DNA of 64,000 bases, taken from the NCBI RefSeq assembly GCF_000189635.1, contig NW_002476507.1, positions 558,001 to 622,000 on the forward strand, given 5' to 3'. Origin of the DNA: Tetrahymena thermophila SB210. Taxonomy: Eukaryota; Ciliophora; Oligohymenophorea; Hymenostomatida; Tetrahymenidae. The position numbers and the translations under genes were made by a program. Positions 1 through 12,500 of this stretch are shown in pieces. Below the pieces are notes generated by a model, which saw nothing but the letters and a program-made list of their open reading frames with translations, was not told where the DNA came from and searched no databases. The first letter of the stretch is position 1. Each line of letters opens with the position of its first letter.

Positions 1-2406
1 TACTGGAGATAGAATGAAGAATACAATTAAGAAGAAGAAGAGAGAATGGTTAAATAGCTCTCAGATCAGCTGCGAAACGATTTATTAATTGAATCTAATA
101 AAATAATTTTAAAAGAGTGCCAATTTTTTTAAAATAACTTTAGTGAAGAGCTGATAAAATCAATGGTTAATATTATATAAGAAAAGAATTATACTCCTGA
201 AGAAATAATTTATTTAAAAGAAGATTAAAATTAGAGTCGAGCTATATACTTCGTTCAAGAAGGGATAGTGGAAATATTTATGGAAACTCAAAATAACTAA
301 TAAAAATAAAACAATTAATTCAAATCTCTAAAAAAGCTTAAGAAAGGTGATTTCTTTGGAGAAATAGAGTTTTTTACAGATATAGATAAATAGTAAAATA
401 TTAGAAGTATAAATTTTACTAAAATTTTAAAAATTGATAGACAAGATTTTATGCAAATCATTAAGGATTATCCTTAGGATTATGAATAATTCTGTTACAT
501 CAAAGATAAAATGATAAATTAGTAAGACTTTCAAAAGATTCATTTGTAGTGCCATAGCTGTGCTAGCTAAAGCCACGTATTAGAGAGATGTCCTTTTGTA
601 AATTTTATACCTAATAAACCCAAAGTAATTCTTAGCTATAATAGATCTGAACCTTAATTTGAAAGAAATTAATCAATTAGACGACAAAGAAAATTTTACT
701 ACAATTAAGATGATTTGCTTTAAATGTTAGAATCGTTTTAAGAAGTGAATGAAGAATTTTTGGAAGAGTATGAAAATAATTTCCTCGATTTTTAAATTAG
801 CAAATGCGATATTTGCCAAAGTTAGTAATAGACATAGAGCCAAGGATAAACTTCAACAATAGATTTATTTAATTAAGTGCAGCACAATAGTAATAATAAT
901 AATAATACTATTAAAAACAACTCTAACTTTTCTAAATAGTCAAATATACATATTTTGAATCCTACTACAGCTGCTTTTGGCTATAATACGCCTAAGAAGA
1001 GATCAAATTCAAATTTAACAAATGAAGATTAGATATCATAAAAGATTAATCAGCATAAAAAAGCTTACCTGCAAAATAATTGTATGATCATGAGTCAATT
1101 TGGAACTGAAGATTAAGAAGTATTTGATTCAGCATCATCTCCAATTAAAATTGTTAAAAACTTTAAGTCAAATATAAAAATGAGCAGGATAAAAACTATT
1201 GATTCTAAACATAGTAAGTCTTAAAGCCCGTTTAATAGAAGTACTACTTAGGAAGATAATTTTATGATTTAATCATAAAATGTAGATATTTTTGATAGGT
1301 TTGATAACTCTCCTAATAATTTCCATAATGAAAAGTCAAGCTTTTCAAACAGCCAGTAAAGTATAAACCCTTAATTTAGCAATAATAATTTAATTAGATA
1401 GAGTACTTTAGATAACAAACCTTCAAAACATAATAATGTGACGTCAATATTAGAATGCATTTAAGAATAAACAAATAACAACAGTTCTGTTATCCCGATA
1501 AAAAATATAAAGCTTAACTGTCAAATAAGCCATAAGCAGATATTATTTTTTGATCCATTTTAAGGTTTATTTGAAAAAATGCATAACTTTTTGTTTTATT
1601 ATCCTTTAAATAATTACACATTCGTATTATAGCAAACTCAGATGGATTAAATTTAAAAGAAAAAAATGAAAAATAAATTACTATAATAACAAAAAGCTGC
1701 TCTTTCCAAACTTGTACTGAAAAAGCAGTTAAGAAAAACAAGCCAAGCAACTAAAAAGTCTCCTCTTTTAAGAAAATAAACCAAAAAAAAAGAAGAAAAG
1801 ATTAATGATAGCAAAGATCTTAAATCTAAATTTAGTTAAAATTACGCTAACACATTTACATTATAAAACTCACCATTTTCGGAAATCAAAAAGCAATTTT
1901 AATTAAATTCAATTTTAAATACAGAAGAAAAACAGAGCTAATTTAACTAAAAAATTGATGAGAAAAATGTAAATGATCTTATCTTATTATCTACTTAAAG
2001 ACCAAATATTATTCATTAAGGATCAACAATTTCAAAGAACTTAAATTTATCAAATTTTCACATTGGAGAAATTAAACCTGATGTTTGGTCTTTTTAAAAC
2101 CTAAGCTTAACCTAAAGTAGAAATCTTAAACCATCAAATTTTAAAGATGATTGTTTTGAGTAAAAAACACGTGAAAAAGCCTAAAGCTTTTAAAGATGTA
2201 AAACTGATCATTAAGTTTATAATTCAATTTCGAATGATATTAGCTTTTAAAATTAAAATATTGAAGAGTAAAAAAGAGTTGAATTTAGTCCTCCTCAGAG
2301 GGAAAACAAAGTTAAACTTCATAATTTTTTGGACTTGACAAATAATACAAATGGATACTTTGAAGACTATACACTTGATAATTAATTTAAGCAAAATCAA
2401 GATTGA
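1..2406 (+). CDS. cNMP-binding-domain K+ channel, C-terminal part (5' partial)
   Basis: This is the cytoplasmic C-terminal half of a CNG/HCN-like K+ channel; the membrane domain lies upstream of the window. The frame starts at base 1, just inside the second exon by comparison with the paralogues at 5005, 11156 and 15578. It runs for 801 residues to TGA at 2404. The cNMP-binding domain is at about residues 40-165 (FGEIEFFTD). A Cys cluster follows (CHSC then CP, bases 550-594), with a second CxxC (KCDIC) near residue 265. The rest is Ser/Asn/Gln-rich except a conserved block with FDPFQGLFEK and YYPLNNY near 1545-1620. Unlike its three intact paralogues, it keeps an Arg at the phosphate-cassette position (NIRS), and its last 100 or so residues are unrelated to theirs. 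Many in-frame TAA/TAG are read as Gln. The family call is strong; ligand and ion selectivity cannot be judged from this half. Confidence 0.85.
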
Positions 2407-2951
2407 TACAAATGGTGAAAAAATCATAAAAATAAATTAGTTTTGATTTTGATTTTCTAAATTTATATTTATCTATTTAAATAATAATATTGTATGAGAA
2501 AAAATTTTTGGGATAATTATTTTTAGTGTAAAACATTAATATCATTATTCAAAAATTGAAAATAAATTATTTTTTATCTTGTTTAATAAAATAAATTAAT
2601 TCAAAATATCAAAAAATATTTCATACAAGAAAAATATTTTGTCCATTAATCTTTATTTTGTTTTTAAATTTTTATATAAGCTTCTAAAAAAATTTTGGCT
2701 ATTAATTAGTTAAAATTTATTAATAATAATTTATAAGTAAGCGTAATAAGCTAACCTTTTTATAGAAAGAAAAATCAGAGCTAGTTAATTAAAAATAGTA
2801 AATAAAAATAATTTAACAAGAATTAACTTCGAAATAGTATATTTTTTATAAAAATTAATTAAGCTGATGTATTAAATAATTTATGCAATATAACAAATAA
2901 ATAGTCAATAATTTTCTAAAAAAGCTTATTTAAAAATAGATAAACACAAAT
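2407..2951. other. Intergenic spacer between channel genes
   Basis: This AT-rich spacer has no convincing gene. Parts resemble the spacer at about 9170-9521, including a shared stretch around TATTTCATA and TTAATCTTT, so it was copied with the channel genes. The promoter of the gene starting at 2952 should lie here. Confidence 0.6.
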
Positions 2952-5900
2952 ATGATTGGATAATATAAGAAATAGTTTAAAAACGATTAATAAGAAAATA
3001 GCGAAGTTCATAGCATACCATAAAATTTTGATCATGAACCAAACTAAAATTTTACAGATTCAATAAAATAAAATATTTAAGATTTCTCATCAAGTGCATT
3101 AAATTAGCTTAGACATAGGGAAGAGGGAGATGTAGATTAAATTATGCTCACTGAAAAGAGTAATACAATAAAATATGATAAGGATAGAATATAAGTAAAA
3201 CTATTAGATATAATTAAAAAACTAAAGTTGAGGAGATTTGCTTAAAAGTGGATAAACTCTACCAGGTCAAGGATGCTGAAAAATATGTCAAGCAAACAAT
3301 ATAAATATTTAAATGATAAATCTTAAGACTTCACAGATTTGAAAAATGGAAAAAATTAGAATCAGTTTAGAATATTTTCATAATATAAACTACCTAAAAT
3401 ATTTTTCAAACTTATTATAAAAACTTTTAATTAGATACCCATTATTAACCCTGCGAGCTTTAGCAAAAGATTATGGGACACCTTGATGGCAATAGTTCTA
3501 CTTTACTCCTTCTTTTATATTCCTATTATAGTAAGTTTTGGTTTAGATGAAAATATGATTTTTTAGAGTTACTCAATTGAAATAATATTGTTTTTTAATA
3601 TACTTGACGCTATCATTCACATAAGCACTGGTTTTTATGAGCATGGAATACTTTGCAATAACAAAAAATAAATTATAAAGAAATATTTTAACTTTTAATT
3701 TTCTGTTGATTTACTTTCAATTCTACCTTTAATTTTATATAAGATTATCTCACTAAATTTATAACTGGAAAGCAAATACTATCATTTCATCACACTTTTT
3801 ATTTTTATAAGATGGAAAAGTTAGATTAAGATTTATAAGAATTTATAGCAAAATTATATTTTGTAACCAAAAGTTAGAGATTTTCTAAGCTTACTTGATC
3901 TTTTCTTAAAAGTACTTTTCATTGCTCACATTTGTGCCTGCTTTTGGATTTTTACTGGAAGAACTTCATAATTTATATATTAAAACAGCTGGATAGCAAA
4001 AACTCAACTTCTTAACGAGCCATGGTACATATAATATTTAGATTCGTTTTATTTCTGCACTGTAACAATGTCCACCGTTGGGTATGGAGATATTGTACCT
4101 GTTACTCCTTTAGAAATAATTGTTTGCATATTGATGATGTTGTTTGCAAGCGGTGTTTTTGGCTTTTCAATAACTACAATCAATAAAATACTTGAATCGT
4201 TTTTTAAAAATGAAAATAAAATTTTGTAAAAAATGTTCACTATCAAAAACTATCTCCAGAAAAAGTCCATAAGTCAAATTTTGCAGAGAGATATTACTGA
4301 ATATCTAGAGTAATATTTTATTCTATTTTAGAAATATTTGATTTTTCTATTAATATAGTTTTCAAAAAAAATACTTGTAATTCTAATTAATTATTGAAGT
4401 GACTAAATTAAAATCTGAGTTATATTTAAGAAAAATATTTTTTTATTTAATTAAAAAAGAAGAGAGAAAAATATTGTTAAAACAAAAAATATACTTGAAT
4501 TTAAACCTTTTTAATAATATCAAAATATATTCTCCAATACATATATATTTTTTTTTCTTATTAAATATCAGTTTTTTAAATGGTCCTACAATAATATTTA
4601 AAATGATTATACAATCCAAATTTTTGGTATTACAGACAGAGTATTCATATATTTTTTTTAATTATTTTTTCAATAAATTTGAAATATATGAAGTACCTAG
4701 TTCATAAAATAAGAAAAAAAGAGTATTTATAATGAGAATATAATACAAATATTTCTTAAATTAAGAAAAATTTTCATAAGGGTCTTTTATTTTTGGTTGT
4801 AAAAACAAGATATTCAAAAAAATTTTAATTTTATTTGTATTAATTGATAAGAATTTAATAATATGAGGAAATTTTATAATAGTTTAATTTAAATTTTATT
4901 CTTTAATTAAGAAGAATGAATTAAGATTATACATTAATTAATTTTAATAAATTTTTAGTTTAACTTTATATATTGTAAAAAAAGAAATAATTTTTAATAT
5001 ATAGGTATGTTTGGAGAGAGGAATAGCATAATTATCAAGAATAATAAAATAATATGATAAAATTACTTCCTAAATATTTGAAAAACTAACTTTATGAAGA
5101 ATGCAATAAACTTATATTGAAAGAAAGTCCTATTTTACAAAATAATTTTAGTGATAGTTTACTAAAAGATATTCTTCCAATTATTTAAGAAAAAACTTTT
5201 ACTCCAAATCAGCTTATTTTTCAATAAAACGAAGAAAATTTAGGAGCATGTCTCTATTTTATATAGTAAGGATCGATAGAAACATATTTATAGCTTTAAG
5301 AGAAAGAAATTTAAGATGAAAGCATAAGCAAAAATACTTAAAAGCCAATCAAAGTGTTCAAAAAAGGAGATTATTTTGGAGAGATTGAGTTTTTTACTGG
5401 TAAATTAGCAGAAACAAATGTAAAAAGTACGGATTTTACAACATTGTTAATTTTAAATAGAAATGATTTTATTAAAATATTAAAGAAATTTCCATAAGAT
5501 TTAGAACAATTTTGCTATATTAAAGATAAAATAATATTTAGTAATGATTACTCTAAAGTTTTTCATTCATGTTATAGTTGTAATAGCTAGAAACATACAA
5601 TAAAGTAATGTCCTTATATCCATTTTTCATAAGATACTCATAAAGCTTTAGCTTTATAAAATAAAATTGACAATAACTAAGTCATAAGTGAAACATAACA
5701 AAAAATAGCTAGGAGTGAATATAAACTCAAATTTATTCTTTTAGATTTATAAAGAATACATTAATAATTTCAAGATGAAAACGAAGAATCGATAGATTAT
5801 TATGAGCAAAATTATTTATAATATTCAATAAGTTAATGTGAATAATGCTCATATATAAGATCAGATTCAGAAAAAAAAATGTAATTTTAACAAACTTTTT

Positions 5901-7192
5901 ATAAAAGCTTGGATCATTTTCACGAAATTCATAATAATTAGAATGATTAAAATAATTAAATATAATTTTAATAAAAACGATAAAGTAATTTGATAAATTA
6001 AGGCGATTAATATAATCTACAGAGTCTTAAATCAATTTATAAAAAATAAATAGCTGAGCCAGAAAATATCAGTAGGTTATAAAATAGTGTGTAAAAACAA
6101 AAAATAGTAAAACGACATGAAAATGAAATTAGTAACTAATAATTAAGTAGCTAGTTATAACCAAGTTCATTTCAATCAGTAAGTTTGTAAAGCATAATGA
6201 ATTATCCATAATCCAATATTACAGATATTGAACTTTAGGCTGATTTATAATAAGATCATTTGAATAATATGCTCAGCTCAAATAATTAGTATTATGCTGA
6301 GTAGTAAAATTTTACAAATATGTTAAGAATTTCAATAGAAGGGATAAAATAAAATATCTATTAAGAATTAGAAAAATAGCATTGTTTGCAAAAATATTTT
6401 GACATATTTTCTGGCAATTTTGAGAAATTAAAGTGTTTTAGTTTCTATTTTCCTTTAAGCAATTATGATTTAGTAATCAAATAAATTTATTTGAGCTCTG
6501 AGTAAAAGAAAATTATGCAAAAAAAAATGTTAGAAAAATAAATATAGAAATTTTCTAAAATGCTTAACAGAAGAAGAAAAACAACTAATTTAAATAGTAA
6601 TAATTCTGAGGTTAAAACACGCAGGGATAGCATAAAAATTTAAGAGACATCTAAGAATCACAAAAGCCATTTAATCTAATATAATAATTCCACGATTTAA
6701 AATATGTGCTCTATTTAATAATCTATGCATACAAATCCAATTATAAACAAACAACTAATTTCTCTAAGCTAATTTGAATCGAAAAGTCCAAATTAATCAT
6801 ATGATAAATTTGAAGACAATGATACATTAAAAATGTAAAATTAAAAAATAAAATAGGAATCTTTAAACTTTTTTAGCAATAATTTTGAAAATAAATAAGA
6901 GTAAAATCAATAAATTAAACTATTGCATAATAAATAATTAAATTTAAGTAAGATGTATAATTCAAATATTGAATTATCTAAATTTAATGATACTAATGCT
7001 TAAGAAATATTGAATGAAACTCTATTGTTAAACATTTAGGCTAATAAAAACTCATTAAATTAGCGAAGAGAAGAAGAATTTATATCCAGTTCTCCTATGA
7101 TTGAGAATAAAATCTTGAAATTAAACAGTTCTTATATACCTACTATTTGTGTTTCTAAGTATAATAATTAGTAAGAAAACAGCTACAATTGA
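2952..7192 (+). CDS. Six-TM K+ channel with C-terminal cyclic-nucleotide-binding domain (array member 2)
   Basis: This is a complete plasma- or ciliary-membrane K+ channel of the CNG/HCN/EAG superfamily, 1181 residues in two exons (2952-4309, 5005-7192). The 695-bp GT...AG intron splits a Glu codon in phase 2. The start is the first ATG (MIGQYKKQFK), shared with the paralogue at 9522. S1 begins near residue 174 (LWDTLMAIVLLYSFF). S4 is poor in positive charges (FIRWKSQIKIYK). The pore carries the K+ filter TVGYGD at 4074-4091, about residue 375. The cNMP domain has FGEIEFFTG near residue 575, with Lys where the phosphate-binding Arg is usual (NVKS). A CYSC...CP cluster follows at 5570-5614. 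The long Asn/Gln/Ser-rich tail contains a conserved block (FDIFSGNFEK, FYFPLSNY) near 6400-6480. An open frame inside the intron (4399-4707) is ignored. Gating by cyclic nucleotides is inferred only. Confidence 0.9.
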
Positions 7193-7846
7193 AAATGAAC
7201 TAGAAATAAAAAATTAAAATATTTAGAATTTATTTTTTAAATCGTTTAATTCCCAAGACTTTAATTTGTTATATACTAAAATTTGAATATTGATTGAATT
7301 ATTTATTTTAGATATTATGATTTTTTTTAATTTTAGCACATAGAGATGGAACTTAAAAATATTTAAATTAATTAGCTCAGCAAGTATTTAATAAATAATT
7401 ACTTTTAGAATAAAATAAGCAATATAAATTAAATAAGAAAATTCAATTTACTTTAATATTTCGAGTAAATTTTTTTAAGAGACTAATAATTTTACAAATA
7501 AATGAGTTAATTTAGAAAATATCTAAGGATTTTTTTCTTCAAATTTTAAAACTAAGTAATCAAATACTGTTATTTGATTCAAAGTAATTAGTTAGGTATT
7601 GTTATCATTATTTGTCATTTTTATTTATTTTATTTTTCTTTAGGAATAAAAAATTGAAAATTAATAATATTAAATAAAGTAAATACTAAGTAATAAATTG
7701 AATTTTTTGAAAATTATTTTTTAATAAATCAAGTTAACTTCAAAAATTAATTATTTCTAATAAAAATATTTATTTAAAAGAAATTAACTTGGCTAAATTA
7801 TAAAATAATAATAATTTTAAAGCTAACTTTATTGATAAAGTTAATT
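7193..7846. other. Intergenic spacer between channel gene 2 and the relic
   Basis: AT-rich, with no gene seen. It is recognisably similar to the spacer at 13350-14058, so it belongs to the duplicated unit. Confidence 0.6.
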
Positions 7847-9165
7847 ATGAGCAATGAGCAAATTAAGCAAGAAAACTTCTAAAATGATGGCTTTTAAGTG
7901 AATTCTTTGCCTTTGTAAAAACTCTAGTAGTATTTAAAATTCTGCAAAGGTTTCAAATTTAAACTAATAAAAATTACAAAATTATTATCAATATGCACTT
8001 AATTAGTTCAGAGATTAAGAAAGAAGGGAAGATGATTAATATGAAAATACTAGCAGTATTAGTCAACAGGATTTAGAAATGATATAAATAAAAATAGTTT
8101 AAATATTTAAAAGATTTAAAATACGTAGAGTTGCTTTAAAACTTATAATTTCATATAAACCTTTAATTTAGCAATAATAATTTAATTAGATATATTATTT
8201 TAGATAACAAACCTTGTAAATAAAACAAGGTGACATCAATATTAGAATGTGCTTAAGAATAAACAAATAACAATAGTTCTATTACCCCTATAAAAAATAT
8301 AAAGCTTAACTACCAAACATAAGTAGATATTATTTGTTGATCCGTTTTAAGGTTTATATTAAAAAATGCATAGCTACTTGTTTTATTATCCTTTAAATAA
8401 TTTCACGCACTAATACAGGAGACTCAGATGGATTAAACTTAAATGAATAAAATGAAAAATTAATTACTATAATAACAAATAGCTGCTCTTACCAAACTTG
8501 TACTAAAAAGCAGTTAAGAAAAACAAGCCAAATAACTAAAAATTCTCCTCTTTTAATAAAATAAACTAAAAAAATGAAGAAAAAAATTAATGATAGCAAA
8601 GATCTTAAATCTAAATTTAGTTAAAATTATGCTAACACATTTTTTAGTTCAACTCAATTTTAAGCACAGAAGGAAAATTGATTTTATTTGAATAAAAAAT
8701 TGATGAGAAAAATAGAAAGCACCTTATCTTATCTACCTAAAGACCAAATATTATTCATTAAGGATCAGTAATGTCAAAGAACTTAAATTTATCAAATGCT
8801 CATATATTATATTATATATAGATGTTTGGTCTTTAAAAAACCTAAACTTAACCTAAAGTAGAAATCTTAAACAATCAAATTTTAAAGATGATTATTATGA
8901 GTAAATTATGCCTGAGAAAGTTCAAAGCTATTAAAGATATCAAACTGATGATTAAGTTTGTAATTCAACTTCGAATGATATTAGCTTTTAAAATTAAAAT
9001 ATCGAAGAATAAAAAAAAGTTGAATTTAGTCCACCTAGAAGGGAAAAAAAACAAAGTTAGCTTCATAACTTTTTGGATTTAACAAATAATATAAATAGGT
9101 ACTTTAAGGCCTATACACTTTATAATTAATTTAATCAAAATCAGACAGATGCAAATGATTTTTTT
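7847..9165 (+). pseudogene. Chimeric, internally deleted channel relic
   Basis: The first 300 bases (from ATG 7847) match the 5' end of the intact channel gene at 14059, including its upstream bases and the QNDxxQVNSLPF-like start. A net 2-base loss near 7905-7925 shifts the frame, which then runs into TGA. Near 8148-8155 similarity switches abruptly to the 3' third of the gene at 1-2406, matching from about base 1361 to its end. The whole membrane domain, pore, C-linker and cNMP domain are missing. The 3' part also carries indels relative to its source, and the source's stop is not preserved at the same place. The 3' limit given is approximate. A functional short product is unlikely; assembly chimerism is the main alternative. 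Confidence 0.8.
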
Positions 9166-9521
9166 TCTAACTATAAAAACTAAATAATTTTTATATTTTT
9201 TAATAAAATAAATTATTTTTAAATGAGTTAAAAATATCAAAAAATATTTCATAAAAAAAGAAAAGTTGTTCTTTAATCTTTGTTTTCTTTTAAAAGTATA
9301 TTTAAATAAAATAAATTTCTAAAAAATTTTTGTTTTCAATGATTTAACAATTAATATTAATAATTTACAGTTAAACCTAATTAAGCTAATCCTTTTATCA
9401 AATAGTAATTTTTTACAAAAATAATTATCAATGAATTAAATAATTTATGTAAAACTTATTATAAATAAATAGTGACTATTTTTCATTTAAAAACTGCTTA
9501 AAAATTAGATAAACAAAAAAT
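9166..9521. other. Intergenic spacer upstream of channel gene 4
   Basis: AT-rich, with no gene. It is diverged from but alignable with 2430-2951, as expected if relic plus downstream gene arose by duplication of the block gene 1 plus gene 2. Confidence 0.55.
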
Positions 9522-12500
9522 ATGATTGGATAAAATCAAAAATAGTTTAAAAAAGATTAACAAGAAAATAATGAAACTCATACTTTAAGATAAACTTTAG
9601 ATCATGAACAAAACTCAAATTATACTAAACCATTCAAATAAAATAAATAGAAGATTTAAGATTTTTCATTAAGCACATTAAATTAACTTAGAAATAGGGA
9701 AGATGGAGATGCACATTAAATTATGCTCACTGAAAAGAGTAATATTCAAGTAAATTAAGAATAGGATACAATAAAAGTTAGGTTATTAGATATTATTAAA
9801 ACATTAAAATTGAGGATATTTGCTTAATAGTGGATAAACTCTACCAGATCAAGGATGTTAAAAAATATGTCTAGTTTGCAATATTAATATTTAAATGATA
9901 AATCCTAAGACTTCTCTGATTTAAAAAATGGAAAAAATTAGAATCAAGTTAGGGTATTTTCATAATAACAACTAGCAGGAAAATTTTTCAAATTTATAAT
10001 GAAAACTTTTGATTAGATACCCATTATCAATCCAGCAAGCCTTAGCAAATAATTATGGGACACCTTGATGTTAATAGTTCTACTTTACTCCTTCTTTTAT
10101 ATTCCTATTATGGTAAGCTTTGGTATGGATGAAAATATGGTTTTTTAGAGCTATTCAATTGAAATAATATTATTTTTTAATATTTTTGATATTTTCATTC
10201 ATATGAGTACTGGTTACTATGAGCATGGAATTCTCTGCAATAATAAAAAATAAATTATAAAGAAATATTTTAGCTTTCAATTTTCTATTGATTTATTTTC
10301 AATTCTACCTTTAATTTTATATAAAATTATCTAACTAATTATATAACTAGATAAAAAATATTATAATTTCATCACAGTTTTTATTTTTATAAGATGGAAA
10401 AGTTAGATTAAGATTTATAAGAATTTATAGCAAAATTATATTTTGTAATAAAACGTTAGAGATTTTCTAAGCTTACTTGATCTTTTCTTAAAGGTTCTTT
10501 TTATTGCCCACATTTGTGCATGCATTTGGATTTTTACAGGAAGAACTTCATAATTTATTTATTACAACAGCTGGATTGCAAAAATTCAACTACTTAACGA
10601 GTCATGGTACAAATAATATTTAGATTCATTTTATTTCTGCACTGTAACAATGTCCACAGTTGGGTATGGAGATATTGTACCTGTTACTCCTTTAGAAACA
10701 ATTATTTGTATATTAATGATGTTGTTTGCAAGTGGTGTTTTTGGCTATTCAATTACAACAATCAACGGAATAATTGAATAATTTTTTAAAAATGAAAATA
10801 AAATTTTGTAAAAAATGTTCACTATAAAAAACTATCTCCAAAAAAAGTCCATAAGCCAACATTTGCAGAGAGATATTACTGAATATCTTGAGTAATATTT
10901 TATTATATTTTAGAAATATTTGATTTTGTATTAACATAATTTTCAAAATAAATACTTGCATTTCTCATTAATTATTGAAAAAATTCAAATATTGAATTAT
11001 ATTTAATAAAATAATATTTACATTTTAATTTTTCTAAAATTTCGAATTTTTTACCTTAATTTATGAGAATTTGCATAATATCATAAACTAATTTTTAGAG
11101 ATTTTTAGTTTAATAATTATAAATTGCGACAAAAGAAATAATTTTTAATTTATAGGTATGCTTGGAGATAGGAATAGCATAATTATCAAGAATAAGAAAA
11201 CAATATGATAAAATTACTTCCAAATTATTTAAAAAATTAACTTTATGAAGAATGCAATAAACTTATATTGAAAGAAAGTCCTATTTTATAAAATAATTTT
11301 AGTGAAGATTTATTAAAAGCTATTATTCCAATTATTTAGGAAAAAAGTTTTACTCCAAATCAGTTAATCTTTCAACAAAATGATGAAAATTTAGGATTAT
11401 GCTTATATTTTATATAATAAGGTTCAACAGAAACATTTTTATAGCTTTAAGGGTTAGAGATATAAGATAAAAGCTTAATTAACAATACTTAAAAGCCAAT
11501 CAAAGTATTCTAAAAAGGAGACTGTTTTGGAGAGATTGAGTTTTTTACTGGTAAAACAACAGAAATAAATGTAAAAAGTGTGGATTTTACAACACTACTA
11601 ATTTTAAATAGAGATGATTTTATTAAAATATTAAAGGAATTTCCATAAGATTTAGAGTAGTTTAGCTATATTAAAGATAAAATCATATTTAGCAATGATT
11701 ATTCTAAAATTATTCATTCATGTTATAGTTGTAAAAGCTAGAAACATACAATAAAGTAATGTCCTTATATTCATTTTTCATAAAATATTCATAAAGCATT
11801 AGCTTTAAAAAATAAAATTGACAATAACCATGACATGAGCGAAATATAACAAAAAATAGCTAGGAGCGAATATAAATGCAAATTTACTCCTTTAGATTTA
11901 TAAGGAATTCATTAGTAATTTCAAGAAGAAAACGAAGAATCTATAGATTATTATTAGCAAAGTTATTTATCATATTCTATAAATTAATGTGATTAATGTT
12001 CATAATTAAGATTTATTTAAGAAAAAAAATTGAGAATCTAACAAATTTTGAATAAAAGCTAGGATAATTTTCATGGAAATCATAATAATTAGAGTGATTA
12101 AAAAAGTCAAATATAACTTTTATAAAAACGATAAAGTAATTTGATAAATTTAGGTGATTAATTTTACCAACAGAGTGATAAATCAATTTAAAAAAAAGAA
12201 ATAAATGAGCCTAATAATATAAGTAAGTTATAAACTAGTGTGTAAAAACTAAAAATAGTAAAACGACATGAACATGAAAATAGTAACTAATAATCGAGTA
12301 TTTAGAATTAACCTAGTTCTTTTCAATTAGTAAGTTTGTAAAACATTATGAACTATCCATAGTCCATTATAACAGACTTTGATTTATAGACTGATTTATA
12401 ATAGGATCATTTTAATAATATGCACAGTTCAAATAATTAACATTAATCTGAGTCATAAAATTTTACGACTAAAAAAAGATTTTCAATTGAAACGTCAAAA

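Noticed and set aside
4399-4707. 102-codon frame between channel exons
   Set aside because: It lies wholly inside the intron that must be removed to join the C-linker to the cNMP domain. It has no recognisable domain and AT-biased content; kept only as a remark.
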